This document shows, piece after piece, positions 13,141 through 22,298 of a DNA stretch of 64,000 nucleotides. The notes under the pieces were generated by a model. It was given only the letters and a program-made list of their open reading frames with translations, ran no database searches and was not told the DNA's origin. A program made the translations under genes and the position numbers. This DNA comes from Citrobacter sp. RHB25-C09 (GTDB lineage: Bacteria; Pseudomonadota; Gammaproteobacteria; Enterobacterales; Enterobacteriaceae). Every line of letters begins with the position of its first letter. Positions within the stretch are counted from its first letter, which is position 1. The DNA is taken from contig NZ_CP057483.1 of NCBI RefSeq assembly GCF_013836145.1, forward strand, positions 4,318,173 through 4,382,172, read 5' to 3'.

Positions 13141-13168
13141 ATATTACGTTTTCCTCATTCAGAGTCAA
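13141..13168 (-). promoter_or_regulatory. rrn P2 promoter
   Basis: On the minus strand, -35 TTGACT (13163-13168) and -10 TAATAT (13141-13146) are separated by 16 bp. This is the promoter-proximal P2 of the rRNA operon, about 105 bp downstream of P1 by -10 distance measured on the DNA between them plus leader. Confidence 0.85.
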
Positions 13169-13273
13169 GCATTTATTTTCGCTTTTCTCTGTCGGCATTC
13201 ATCACTGGTTTTCACCGGAGAACCCTGCTGACCCGGCGGCTTGCGTGCCGTTGTTCCGTGTCAGTGGAGGCGC

Positions 13274-13301
13274 ATTATAGGGAGTTATTTCGGGCTGACA
13301 A
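13274..13301 (-). promoter_or_regulatory. rrn P1 promoter
   Basis: On the minus strand, -35 TTGTCA (13296-13301) and -10 TATAAT (13274-13279) are separated by 16 bp, with a GC-rich GCGCC discriminator. This matches the strong, stringently controlled, Fis-activated P1. The UP element and Fis sites would lie in 13302-13453, a stretch that must also hold the divergent yieP promoter. No gene is seen between 12958 and 13453. Confidence 0.9.
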
Positions 13302-13453
13302 GGGGAAATTTGAAATAATTATCCGAGTGTTTCTTTTTTCACCAAAACAGAAGATAACGTACCATAAAATAAGCAATTTGTTGATTTTGCAACCGCAATC
13401 ACACTTCCTGGTGGCATACTATTGGGTAAGAAAAATAAGAAAGGACGAGAGTA

Positions 13454-14173
13454 ATGCCGTTAAGCGCACAACAGTTGGCCGCACAGAAAAACCTTTCCTA
13501 TGTACTGGCAGAGAAGCTGGCGCAGCGGATTTTAAAAGGTGAATATGCCCCTGGTTCAATTCTCCCCGGTGAAATTGAGTTGGGCGATCAGTTTGGCGTA
13601 AGCCGTACTGCTGTCAGAGAAGCCGTTAAAACATTAACGGCGAAAGGTATGGTTTTACCCCGTCCACGCATTGGTACCCGGGTAATGCCCCAGGCAAACT
13701 GGAACTTCCTCGATCAAGAGCTGCTCACCTGGTGGATGACTGACAAAAACTTCCAGCAAGTTATCGAACATTTTCTGGTGATGCGTATCAGCCTGGAACC
13801 TCAAGCTTGTTTACTGGCAGCCACTATTGGCACAGCGGAGCAAAAAGCACGGTTGAACATATTAATGGAAGAGATGGTCGCGCTGAAAAAGAATTTTAAA
13901 CGCGAACGCTGGATAGAAGTTGATATGGAATGGCATGAGCATATCTATGAAATGAGCGCGAACCCGTTCTTAACATCCTTTGCGTCGCTGTTTCATTCTG
14001 TCTACCACACCTATTTTAATTCAATCACCTACAACACTGTCGTAAAACTGGACTTGCACCAGGCGATTGTTGATGCCATTGCCCAATGTGATGGCGAAGG
14101 TGCGTTCAAGGCGTGTCAGGTATTACTGATGGCACCAAATGAGTCACCGGCTCAAAACGGAACACCGCGTTAA
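13454..14173 (+). CDS. yieP: GntR/FadR-family regulator YieP
   Basis: This 239-residue protein starts MPLSAQQLAAQKNLSYVLAE. It has an N-terminal winged helix (FGVSRTAVREAVKTLTAKGM) and a C-terminal FCD all-helical ligand domain with conserved histidines. I recall E. coli YieP as 230 residues. Here the C-terminus carries extra residues ending NESPAQNGTPR, and its TAA overlaps the stop codon of convergent rbsR. The E. coli neighbour hsrA is missing between them. The start is preceded by AAGGACGAG. The target genes are not evident. Confidence 0.9.
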   Translation: MPLSAQQLAAQKNLSYVLAEKLAQRILKGEYAPGSILPGEIELGDQFGVSRTAVREAVKTLTAKGMVLPRPRIGTRVMPQANWNFLDQELLTWWMTDKNFQQVIEHFLVMRISLEPQACLLAATIGTAEQKARLNILMEEMVALKKNFKRERWIEVDMEWHEHIYEMSANPFLTSFASLFHSVYHTYFNSITYNTVVKLDLHQAIVDAIAQCDGEGAFKACQVLLMAPNESPAQNGTPR

Positions 14174-15168
14174 ACAGAACCTCGCTCCATCAAAACTGGC
14201 GTCAGTTGTAGACGTTGCTGCTGTAGCGTGGGTTGCGCCATGCGATGAATCAGGACATCAATTGCTAACTCGCCCAGTTCATCTTTCGGTTGATGAATGG
14301 TAGTGAGTGGAGGCGTCATATAGCGTGCCAGTTCAATATCATCATAACCCACGATGGCCATATCTTGCGGGATCCGCAAACCCGCCTGATATAGCGCCTG
14401 ATAGGCGCCCACAGCCATGGCATCGTTGCCGGCAAATACAGCATGGGGACGTTGCGGGTGATTAAGCAGTTTTTGCATCGCTTCAAAACCGCCGCCAAAT
14501 TCGAAGTCACCGGTAATCTCGTAACCCTCTGGGATATTCAGTCCAGCGCGATTCATGGCGGCACGATACCCTTCCAGACGCAGTCGCGCCGGGGTTTTAT
14601 CCAGTGGCCCTGTAATACAGGCGATGCGGGTAAAACCTTTATCTATCAGATGCTGAGTGGCAAGGTCGCCACCGAGTAATGAGTTATCCTGGATGAGATC
14701 GCTATCCCCTTCACCATCAAACGGCGACCAGTCCATCATTACCGTTGGAATAGAAGGATAACGCTGCATGATTTCGCGCGATGGCTGATGCGTTTCGGTA
14801 CAAAGCAGTAATAAGCCATCGACTCGCTTTTGCATCAGGGTTTCCAGATTGCGATTCATCCGCTGCTCGTCACCTTCGGTGTTGCACAACACCAGGCTGT
14901 AGCCACGTTCGAAACAACTACGCTCCACGCCGCGCACCAGTTCAGAGTAAAACGGATTGGTACTTGCCGTGATAAGCATACCGATAGTGCGCGTCTGATT
15001 GAGCTTCAGGCTACGCGCCAGCGCGGAAGGTGCGTAATTTAAAGACTTGATCGCCGCATCAACTTTTTCAGTTATCGCTTCACTGACAAAGCGATCCTTG
15101 TTGATGACATGCGAAACGGTAGAGGTGGAAACGCCCGCCACGCGGGCAACATCCTTCATTGTAGCCAA
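14170..15168 (-). CDS. rbsR: Ribose operon repressor
   Basis: This 332-residue LacI-family repressor starts MATMKDVARVAGVSTSTVSH, which forms the helix-turn-helix, followed by the hinge and a periplasmic-binding-protein-like ribose-sensing core. It is two residues longer than E. coli RbsR, in the segment reading DGEGDSDL. It starts 3 nt after rbsK, as the last gene of the operon it represses. Two copies of the CGAAACGTTTCG palindrome upstream of rbsD are its likely operators. Its stop overlaps the yieP stop codon on the other strand. Confidence 0.96.
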   Translation of the reverse strand: MATMKDVARVAGVSTSTVSHVINKDRFVSEAITEKVDAAIKSLNYAPSALARSLKLNQTRTIGMLITASTNPFYSELVRGVERSCFERGYSLVLCNTEGDEQRMNRNLETLMQKRVDGLLLLCTETHQPSREIMQRYPSIPTVMMDWSPFDGEGDSDLIQDNSLLGGDLATQHLIDKGFTRIACITGPLDKTPARLRLEGYRAAMNRAGLNIPEGYEITGDFEFGGGFEAMQKLLNHPQRPHAVFAGNDAMAVGAYQALYQAGLRIPQDMAIVGYDDIELARYMTPPLTTIHQPKDELGELAIDVLIHRMAQPTLQQQRLQLTPVLMERGSV

Positions 15169-15171
15169 GCG

Positions 15172-16101
15172 TTACCTCTGCTGATCTAAGAACGCCTCGA
15201 TTTCGTCCCGCCACGGAACAGAAGGCTGAGCACCTTTCCGGGTGACCGCAATCGCTGCTGCTGCATGCGCAAAGCGAATGGCATCAGAGAGGGATTTTTC
15301 TTCCAGTAGGGCGGTAATCAACGCCCCGTTGAAGGTGTCTCCCGCGGCGATAGTATCGACAGCTTCGACTTTAAATCCCGGTACTCGGCGGCCTTCGCCT
15401 TTCACGCTGGCCCAGACACCGCGACTGCCTAACGTGATCAATACGGTATCAATACCTTTTGCATGCAGAACCTGGGCAGCCTTAGCGGCATCTTCATCGC
15501 TTTCAACGCGGACCCCGGTCAGCTTTTCCGCTTCGGTTTCGTTGGGGGTAATGATATCTACCAGCGCCAGCAGTTCGTCGGATAATTCACGCGCCGGCGC
15601 TGGGTTCAGCGCTACGGTGGTGTGATTACGCTGCGCAATTTTCGCTGCAGCCAGCACGCTTTCGAACGGTGACTCCAGTTGCATGAGCAAGGCGGAAGCC
15701 TGAGCAATACGCTCACGCTGAGCCTCCACCAGCGCAGGAGAAAGCGCCGCATTTGCCCCCGCATGAATGCCAATGACATTTTCACCTTCGCCGTTAACAA
15801 AGATAAGCGCCACACCGGTTGATTCGCCACGAATAACGCTAACGGGCTCGACGTCAATATTGTCACTGACCAGTTGTTTGCGAATATTACTGCCGATATC
15901 GTCATCACCGGTACAGGCAATAAACGAAATATTTGCCCCACTGCGACCCGCAGCAACCGCCTGATTCGCGCCTTTTCCGCCAAAAGCAACCTGATAATGG
16001 TTACCTGTTACCGTTTCCCCCGGTGTTGGGAATGTCTCCAGGTTGAGGATATGGTCAGCATTGATACTGCCAAGGACGACAAGATTGCCTGCGGTTTTCA
16101 T
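15172..16101 (-). CDS. rbsK: Ribokinase
   Basis: This 309-residue PfkB-family kinase phosphorylates ribose at O5. The ATG at 16101 gives MKTAGNLVVLGSINADHILN and the E. coli length; longer in-frame starts upstream lack support. Visible motifs are the N-terminal GGKGANQAVA glycine-rich segment and the C-terminal DTIAAGDTFNGA, which holds the catalytic aspartate and anion hole. It lies between rbsB and rbsR in the ribose operon. Confidence 0.96.
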   Translation of the reverse strand: MKTAGNLVVLGSINADHILNLETFPTPGETVTGNHYQVAFGGKGANQAVAAGRSGANISFIACTGDDDIGSNIRKQLVSDNIDVEPVSVIRGESTGVALIFVNGEGENVIGIHAGANAALSPALVEAQRERIAQASALLMQLESPFESVLAAAKIAQRNHTTVALNPAPARELSDELLALVDIITPNETEAEKLTGVRVESDEDAAKAAQVLHAKGIDTVLITLGSRGVWASVKGEGRRVPGFKVEAVDTIAAGDTFNGALITALLEEKSLSDAIRFAHAAAAIAVTRKGAQPSVPWRDEIEAFLDQQR

Positions 16102-16123
16102 GTTTGGAGTGTCCATCTGAGAG

Positions 16124-16147
16124 CGCCACCGGAATGACCCGGTGGCG
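16124..16147 (-). other. Stem-loop between rbsB and rbsK
   Basis: CGCCACCGG and CCGGTGGCG form a 9-bp stem with a short loop in the 106-nt gap between rbsB and rbsK. There is no T-run, so it is more likely a mRNA-stabilising or REP-like hairpin than a terminator. It could explain higher yield of the abundant binding protein RbsB than of the downstream kinase. Confidence 0.7.
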
Positions 16148-16207
16148 TATGCCACACTTTTCTTTATTTATTGTCCATCGGGCGACACGGGTTCGCCTGA
16201 ATCGCTT

Positions 16208-17098
16208 TTACTGCTTGATGACCAGTTTCAGGTCAACAGGGTATTTGGCCTGAACTTTCTCGCCTTTCAGTACCTTATCTGCCGTCTCAACGCCTTTCGC
16301 GCCAATCTGGTCCGGTAACTGGGCAATAGTCGCTGCCAGTTTGCCATCATTTACGGCTTTCTCGCCATCTGGCGTGCCGTCAAATCCGACGACCATCACA
16401 TCTGATTTACCCGCAGTTTGCAGAGCACGCAGCGCGCCCAGCGCCATTTCGTCGTTCTGTGCAAATACAGCCTGCACGTCAGGATGCGCGGTCAGCAGGT
16501 TCTGCATTACGTTCAGACCTTTGGTACGGTCGAAGTCTGCTGGCTGGCTCGCCAGAACGTTAAATTTATGCGCAGCAACGGCCTGCTGGAAGCCTTCGCC
16601 ACGTTCACGCGCTGCAGATGTACCGGCAATACCCTGCAGTTCGATTACTTTTGCGTTTTCACCGACTTTCTTCGCGATGTAGTCACCGGCAATTTTACCG
16701 CCCAGTACGTTATCAGACGCGATATGGCTAACAACGTCACCTTTGGTCGCCTGACGATCAAGCGTAATCACAGGGATTTTCGCCTGGTTTGCCATCTTCA
16801 CGGCGTTACCTACAGCGTCAGAATCGGTTGGGTTAATCAGCAGAATTTTGGTGCCACGAACGGTTAAATCCTGAACGTTCGCCAGCTCTTTCGCCGGGTT
16901 ATTCTGGGAGTCCAGAACCACCAGGTTGTAGCCTAACTTATCCGCTTCTTTCTGCGCTCCATCCTTCAGGGAGACAAAGAACGGGTTGTTAAGCGTGGAA
17001 ACGACCAGCGCAATGGTATCTTTCGCCATCGCATTCGCACTCACGGTGGCGCTTAGCGCAACAGCAGAAACCAGGGTAGCCAGTTTTTTCATGTTCAT
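16208..17098 (-). CDS. rbsB: Ribose ABC transporter periplasmic binding protein
   Basis: This 296-residue protein has a Sec signal peptide, MNMKKLATLVSAVALSATVS, cleaved after ANAMA before KDTIALVV. The mature protein is a type I periplasmic binding fold that delivers ribose to RbsAC and to the Trg chemoreceptor. The ATG at 17098 is preferred to the TTG two codons upstream, because AGGA lies 10 nt before it and the length matches E. coli. Confidence 0.97.
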   Translation of the reverse strand: MNMKKLATLVSAVALSATVSANAMAKDTIALVVSTLNNPFFVSLKDGAQKEADKLGYNLVVLDSQNNPAKELANVQDLTVRGTKILLINPTDSDAVGNAVKMANQAKIPVITLDRQATKGDVVSHIASDNVLGGKIAGDYIAKKVGENAKVIELQGIAGTSAARERGEGFQQAVAAHKFNVLASQPADFDRTKGLNVMQNLLTAHPDVQAVFAQNDEMALGALRALQTAGKSDVMVVGFDGTPDGEKAVNDGKLAATIAQLPDQIGAKGVETADKVLKGEKVQAKYPVDLKLVIKQ

Positions 17099-17122
17099 AT
17101 TCAAGATGTCCTGTAGTCGTTA

Positions 17123-18088
17123 TTACTGCTTTTTGTTGTCTACCAGTACCGCCAGCAAAATCACCACCGCTTTGACGATCATCTGGTAATAGGAGGAAAC
17201 ACCTAACAAATTCAATCCATTATTAAGGAAACCAAGAATCAATGCGCCGATCAAGGTCCCAACTATACGTCCCTTACCACCTGCCAGGCTGGTACCACCC
17301 AGCACAACGGCTGCGATGGCATCCAACTCATAACCCGTACCTGCCGTCGGCTGCGCGGAAGAGAGACGCGCCACTTCAATAATTCCCGCCAGCGATGCCA
17401 ACAGACCACACAATGAATAAACGATAATCTTGATTTTATTGACGCTAATCCCGGATAAACGGGTCGCCGCTTCATTACCGCCCAGCGCGTAGATGTAACG
17501 CCCCAGACGGGTATGGTGCAACATGTACCAGGCAGCAATAAAGACAATAGCCATGATCCAGACCGGCGTTGGTACGCCCAGTGGGCGACCGATACCGAAC
17601 CAGCCAAACAGATCGGCATTTTCGGTAAATCCGGTATTAACCGGGCTGCCGTTGGTGTACACCATCGTTACACCGCGAAGTAGCAACATCATCACCAGCG
17701 TGGCGATAAACGCCTGCACACGGCCTTTTGCCACAATCACCCCAGTGACCGCACCTACTGCGGCACCCAATGCCAGCGCAGCGGCAACGGCCACCAGCGC
17801 GTTGACTTCAAATCCGACAATCGAAGCGGCAACCGCACCGGTGAGCGCCAGCAGAGAACCGACGGACAGGTCGATACCCGAGGTCAAAATCACCAGCGTC
17901 ATACCTACCGCCATAATGGCGTTAACGGAGGTTTGCTGAAGAATGTTGAACAGGTTATTTACGGTGAAAAAGTTCGGACTTAATGTGGAAACAATCGCGA
18001 TCAGCACCAGCAGGGCGATAAGCGATTTCTGCTCCATCAGCCACGCTTTTGTGAAATATCGGCGTCCAGAAACGGCCTGGGTAGTCAT
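17123..18088 (-). CDS. rbsC: Ribose ABC transporter permease
   Basis: This 321-residue polytopic membrane protein of the RbsC/AraH family starts MTTQAVSGRRYFTKAWLMEQ. It has hydrophobic segments throughout and the conserved EAATRLSGISVNKIK coupling loop and GGTSLAGGKGRIVGTLIGA motif. It forms the ribose channel with the ATPase RbsA. It begins 4 nt after rbsA and is followed closely by rbsB. Confidence 0.97.
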   Translation of the reverse strand: MTTQAVSGRRYFTKAWLMEQKSLIALLVLIAIVSTLSPNFFTVNNLFNILQQTSVNAIMAVGMTLVILTSGIDLSVGSLLALTGAVAASIVGFEVNALVAVAAALALGAAVGAVTGVIVAKGRVQAFIATLVMMLLLRGVTMVYTNGSPVNTGFTENADLFGWFGIGRPLGVPTPVWIMAIVFIAAWYMLHHTRLGRYIYALGGNEAATRLSGISVNKIKIIVYSLCGLLASLAGIIEVARLSSAQPTAGTGYELDAIAAVVLGGTSLAGGKGRIVGTLIGALILGFLNNGLNLLGVSSYYQMIVKAVVILLAVLVDNKKQ

Positions 18089-18092
18089 CTTA

Positions 18093-19598
18093 TTACTCCT
18101 GATTCACGCGATTTAGCTTACCTACTGCGGCAGCCATCAGAACTTCCTGGGTGGCCTGCTCGCGAGTGAATTCACCGCCGAGATGCCCTTCATGCATGAC
18201 GATAATGCGGTCACTCATGCCTAATACTTCTGGCATCTCTGAGGAAACCAGAATAATGCTCAGGCCGTCGGCCTTAAACTGATTGATAAGCTGATAGATT
18301 TCTTTCTTGGCGCCAACATCCACGCCACGGGTTGGCTCGTCGAGAATTAATACCTTAGGACGCGTCATCAGCCCGCGCGCAATCGCCACTTTTTGCTGGT
18401 TTCCCCCGGAAAGCAGGCCAATCGCTTGTTCCATTGACGGGGTTTTGACGTTGAAAAGACGAATAAAATCGCTCACCGCCTGCTGTTCATCTTTATGCTT
18501 CAGACCCCCACCGCTACGGCTGAAATAGCGCAGTGCGGTCAGCGACATATTCTCTTTCACTGACATACCGAGAACGAGGCCATCACGCTTACGGTCTTCC
18601 GAAATATAGACGATACCGTTCGCCAGGCCATCTTGTGGAGAACGCGTGACGACTTCATGACCGTCGAGAGTGACATAACCACTGGTGCGCGGCAGTGCGC
18701 CGTAGAGCACTTTCATCAGTTCGGTACGCCCCGCGCCCATCAGACCCGAAACGCCCAGGATCTCTCCCTGACGCAGTGTGAAAGAGACATTATTCACACC
18801 CGGGCCGCACAGGTTATCGACTTTGAGGCGGATTTCGCCAGGTGCTTTATCCAGACGTGGATACTGATCTTCCAGTTTACGTCCCACCATCATTTCAATC
18901 AGTGAATCTTCCGTTAGCGAGGCCACTTCGCGTTCAGCGATAAATTGCCCATCGCGGAAAACGGTGACGTCATCGCAAATCTCGAAGATCTCTTTCATGC
19001 GGTGAGAAATATAAACAATGCCGCGCCCTTGCGATTTCAATTCGCGGATCACGCGGAATAAGGATTCCGTTTCGGTATCGGTAAGCGCATCCGTCGGTTC
19101 ATCCATAATGATGACCTTCGACTCGAAGCTCAGTACCTTAGCAATTTCGACCATCTGCTGGTCGCCAATCGATAATTCCCCCACTAGGCGATCGCTCTTA
19201 AAGCGCAGATTCAACCGGGTTAACAGTTTGTCCGCTTCTGCGTACATTGTTTTCCAGTCGATTTTGCCAAAGCGATTCACAAACTCGCGACCAAGGAAGA
19301 TGTTCTCTGCAATGGTGAGTTGCGGGATCAGGTTCAGTTCCTGGTGGATGATGCCAATTCCGGCTTCCTGAGAGGATTTTGGGCCTGTAAAGGTGGTTTC
19401 GTTACCCAACCATAAGAGCGAACCGGCGTCACGGGTGTAGATCCCGGTCAGCACTTTCATCATGGTGGATTTACCCGCGCCGTTTTCCCCTACCAGCGCC
19501 ATGACGCGGCCGGCATAAACGTTGAGTGCGGCACCGGAGAGGGCTTTTACGCCCGGGAACGATTTATCTATCCCTTTAAGTTGCAGTAATGCGTCCAT
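18093..19598 (-). CDS. rbsA: Ribose ABC transporter ATP-binding protein
   Basis: This 501-residue protein contains two ABC ATPase domains in tandem. The first has Walker A GENGAGKST and signature LSIGDQQ. The second has a degenerate Walker A region (GLMGAGRTE) and signature LSGGNQQ, with Walker B VLILDEPTRGVD. The start at 19598 (MDALLQLKGIDKSFPG) gives the E. coli length; the longer in-frame extension overlaps rbsD and is unlikely. It powers ribose uptake through RbsC. Confidence 0.96.
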   Translation of the reverse strand: MDALLQLKGIDKSFPGVKALSGAALNVYAGRVMALVGENGAGKSTMMKVLTGIYTRDAGSLLWLGNETTFTGPKSSQEAGIGIIHQELNLIPQLTIAENIFLGREFVNRFGKIDWKTMYAEADKLLTRLNLRFKSDRLVGELSIGDQQMVEIAKVLSFESKVIIMDEPTDALTDTETESLFRVIRELKSQGRGIVYISHRMKEIFEICDDVTVFRDGQFIAEREVASLTEDSLIEMMVGRKLEDQYPRLDKAPGEIRLKVDNLCGPGVNNVSFTLRQGEILGVSGLMGAGRTELMKVLYGALPRTSGYVTLDGHEVVTRSPQDGLANGIVYISEDRKRDGLVLGMSVKENMSLTALRYFSRSGGGLKHKDEQQAVSDFIRLFNVKTPSMEQAIGLLSGGNQQKVAIARGLMTRPKVLILDEPTRGVDVGAKKEIYQLINQFKADGLSIILVSSEMPEVLGMSDRIIVMHEGHLGGEFTREQATQEVLMAAAVGKLNRVNQE

Positions 19599-19605
19599 GA
19601 TGGCC

Positions 19606-20025
19606 TCAGAAAGTGACGCCAGCACAGAGAATGATATTCGCATACGGGGAACACTCCCCGCTGCGAATTACCGCCTGACTGTCTGCGGTTTGTTTTTTAA
19701 ATTGTTCATGTGAGGTGTAACGAACTTCAATGGTGTTTCCCTGGTGTTGCTGCAGTTGCTCAATGTGGCTGAGCAACGTTTCGTGGAGGTGCGGATTATG
19801 TTGTTTAATTTCCGCAGCGAGAATGGCCGCCTCAACCTGCATTTCCTGGGTCACTACCTCCAGCACCTGCATAAAAGTAGGTACGCCCTGGGTTAATGCC
19901 ATATCAATACGCGTTGTGCTGTTCGGGATGGGTAAACCTGCATCACACACCACCAGCGTATCAGTATGTCCCAGACGGGAGATCACCGATGAAATCTCAG
20001 AATTGAGTACTGTGCCTTTCTTCAT
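19606..20025 (-). CDS. rbsD: D-ribose pyranase
   Basis: This 139-residue RbsD/FucU-family mutarotase starts MKKGTVLNSEISSVISRLGH. It converts beta-pyranose ribose to the furanose form used by ribokinase. Family catalytic features seen are the early histidine in RLGHTDTLVV and the C-terminal TGECSPYANIILCAGVTF-like end, here reading SGECSPYANI. It is the first gene of the rbs operon, 7 nt before rbsA, preceded by GGAG. Confidence 0.96.
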   Translation of the reverse strand: MKKGTVLNSEISSVISRLGHTDTLVVCDAGLPIPNSTTRIDMALTQGVPTFMQVLEVVTQEMQVEAAILAAEIKQHNPHLHETLLSHIEQLQQHQGNTIEVRYTSHEQFKKQTADSQAVIRSGECSPYANIILCAGVTF

Positions 20026-20039
20026 TTTCTTACTCCACT

Positions 20040-20068
20040 AGCGAAACGTTTCGCTGGTTTTCAGTTTA
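20040..20068 (-). promoter_or_regulatory. rbs promoter with proximal RbsR operator (O1)
   Basis: AGCGAAACGTTTCGCT at 20040-20055 is a perfect 16-bp palindrome typical of a LacI-family operator and sits directly upstream of the rbsD ribosome binding site. A -10-like TAAACT on the minus strand at 20063-20068 would start transcription near 20056, so the operator would cover the first transcribed bases. Confidence 0.8.
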
Positions 20069-20106
20069 TTCTGGAAAGTGCGCAGAAAACCACCATTACG
20101 TAGCAG

Positions 20107-20135
20107 AATTGTGATCAACGTCGAAACGTTTCGCT
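20107..20135 (-). promoter_or_regulatory. CRP-like site overlapping a second RbsR operator (O2)
   Basis: CGAAACGTTTCG recurs at 20122-20133 within TCGAAACGTTTCGCT, 80 bp from the same core in the proximal operator. It overlaps a CRP-like site whose good half TGTGA is at 20110-20114. The CRP dyad centre near 20117.5 would be about 61 bp upstream of the start inferred near 20056, the class I activation position. The overlap suggests RbsR and CRP compete; this is inference. Confidence 0.65.
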
Positions 20136-20171
20136 AAGTGAAATAGGAGCGTAGGTTTAGCGAGAGTAATT

Positions 20172-20200
20172 ACCGGATGGAGCAACACCATCCGGCTTTT
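20172..20200. repeat. Hairpin downstream of kup (REP-like)
   Basis: CCGGATGG and CCATCCGG form an 8-bp stem with a 7-nt loop just after the kup stop codon. Read on the plus strand it is followed by CTTTTCT. It may end or protect the kup transcript and isolate it from the rbs promoter. Confidence 0.55.
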
Positions 20201-20210
20201 CTAAAGAGAC

Positions 20211-22079
20211 TTATATCTCGACCTGGGTTCCCAGTTCAATAACCCGGTTAGGGGGGATCTCGAACTGGTCCGGCGCACGCAGCGCGTTACGCTGGAGAAT
20301 AAGATACAGCTTACCGCGCAGGCGCAGATACCAGGGGCGTTTGCCGACGATTAACGACTCGTGCGACATAAAGAACGACGTCTCCATCATGCGACAGCTC
20401 AGCCCTTCCAGGCCGCAGCGGTGGAAGACCTCTTCCACGTTTGGTGTTTCACGCCAGCCATAGCTTGCCACCACGCGCCAGAAGGTCGGCGACAACTGCT
20501 CAATCTGTACACGGCGAACGTTATGCACATACGGCGCATCTTCTGTACGTAGCGTCAGTAGGATCACGCGCTCATGGAGCACTTTGTTGTGTTTAAGGTT
20601 ATGCATCAGCGCAAATGGAATCACGTTAAGCGCGCGTGACATATACACAGCAGTACCTGGCACACGCACCGGCGGCGATTTTTCCAGGGAGGCAATCATC
20701 GCTTCCAGAGAGTTACCGTGCTCATGCATTCGACGCAGCAGACGGAAACGTTCGCTCTTCCAGGTGGTCATGATCGTAAACATCACCAGACCCAGCGTCA
20801 GCGGCAGCCAACCACCGGAAATAATCTTGTCGAGGTTTGCCGAGAACAACGGAATATCGATACACAGGAACGCCACCAGAATCAGTGCCACAAAGTACTT
20901 ATTCCAGTGCCAGTTGTTACGCGCCACGGTGGTGGAGAGGATCGTCGTCAGTACCATCGTACCGGTGACGGCAATACCATACGCCGCCGCCAGGTTGCTG
21001 GAGTGTTCAAAACTGACAATGACAATGACTACCGCGATATAAAGCATCCAGTTTACGAACGGAATATAGATTTGCCCGGACTCCATTTCGGAGGTGTGAA
21101 TAATGCGCATCGGCGATAAATAGCCCAGACGAACCGCCTGCCGCGTCAGAGAGAAGACGCCCGAAATAACCGCCTGAGAGGCGATCACGGTCGCCATTGC
21201 AGCGATAATCAACAACGGAATCAGAGCCCAGTCAGGGGCTAACAGGAAGAACGGGTTTTTTATTGCTTCCGGATGCTTTAACAGCAGCGCGCCCTGGCCA
21301 AAATAGTTGAGCACCAGCGAAGGCAATACAACCGTAAACCATGCCAGCCGAATGGGAAACTTACCGAAGTGCCCCATGTCTGCATACAATGCTTCAACGC
21401 CGGTGATCGACAGGACGACTGCACCAAGCGCAATAAAGGAAACGGTTTTGTACTCCAGGAAGAAGTGCACCGCCCACATCGGATTCAGTGCCTGAAGCAC
21501 TTCCGGATTGGCAATAATGCTACGTAAACCCAGTGCGGCCAGAATCAGAAACCACGCCAGCATGATTGGCGCAAACAGTTTACCCACCAGCCCGGTACCG
21601 TGTTTTTGAATCGCAAACAGCAGGGTCAGAACAATAAGCGCCAGCGGAACGACCCAGGTATCAAGCTGTGGTGCGATAATCTCAAGCCCCTCTATCGCCG
21701 AGAGAACCGAAATCGCAGGCGTTATCACCACTTCCCCATAGAAGAAGCTGCCGCCGATAAGACCAATAATCACCAGCACAGAGGTCATTCGGGCGGATGT
21801 ATTACGGCCCGCCAATGACATCAGCGTCAGGATCCCCCCTTCACCGGCGTTATCCGCGCGCATGACGAAGGAGAGATATTTAACAGAAACGACCAGGATC
21901 AACAGCCAAAAGATAAGAGACAGGAAACCGAACACCGCGTCTCGCTCAACGCCAAAACCGAACTGGCCGGACAAACATTCACGCAGTGTATAAAGTGGGC
22001 TGGTACCAATATCACCATAGACAACCCCAATGGCTGCCAGGGTAATTGCAGATAACGATTGCTTATTATCAGTGCTCAT
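20211..22079 (-). CDS. kup: Low-affinity potassium transporter Kup
   Basis: This 622-residue KUP/HAK/KT-family K+/H+ symporter starts MSTDNKQSLSAITLAAIGVV and continues with YGDIGTSPLYTLRE, the family signature. About twelve hydrophobic segments fill the first 430 residues, followed by a soluble C-terminal domain ending PPNRVIELGTQVEI. It imports K+ across the inner membrane and matters most at low pH. It is monocistronic and divergent from ravA. Confidence 0.97.
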   Translation of the reverse strand: MSTDNKQSLSAITLAAIGVVYGDIGTSPLYTLRECLSGQFGFGVERDAVFGFLSLIFWLLILVVSVKYLSFVMRADNAGEGGILTLMSLAGRNTSARMTSVLVIIGLIGGSFFYGEVVITPAISVLSAIEGLEIIAPQLDTWVVPLALIVLTLLFAIQKHGTGLVGKLFAPIMLAWFLILAALGLRSIIANPEVLQALNPMWAVHFFLEYKTVSFIALGAVVLSITGVEALYADMGHFGKFPIRLAWFTVVLPSLVLNYFGQGALLLKHPEAIKNPFFLLAPDWALIPLLIIAAMATVIASQAVISGVFSLTRQAVRLGYLSPMRIIHTSEMESGQIYIPFVNWMLYIAVVIVIVSFEHSSNLAAAYGIAVTGTMVLTTILSTTVARNNWHWNKYFVALILVAFLCIDIPLFSANLDKIISGGWLPLTLGLVMFTIMTTWKSERFRLLRRMHEHGNSLEAMIASLEKSPPVRVPGTAVYMSRALNVIPFALMHNLKHNKVLHERVILLTLRTEDAPYVHNVRRVQIEQLSPTFWRVVASYGWRETPNVEEVFHRCGLEGLSCRMMETSFFMSHESLIVGKRPWYLRLRGKLYLILQRNALRAPDQFEIPPNRVIELGTQVEI

Positions 22080-22298
22080 AGACTAGTCTTTTTAATATAA
22101 AGAAATGTGTGCTTAGTCCCTTGGCCCACAAAAGCGCACAGTATGCACGATTAAACAAAAAATCGTACCCCTAAATGAAGCCAGATTATTCTGGCGCAAA
22201 GAATAAGAAATGCTTCATCAGACAATGACGACCTCATCTACGAAACGTCTATAATCGCTGTTTACGCAGTACTATTTTTGAAAGGATGCCACTCTATT

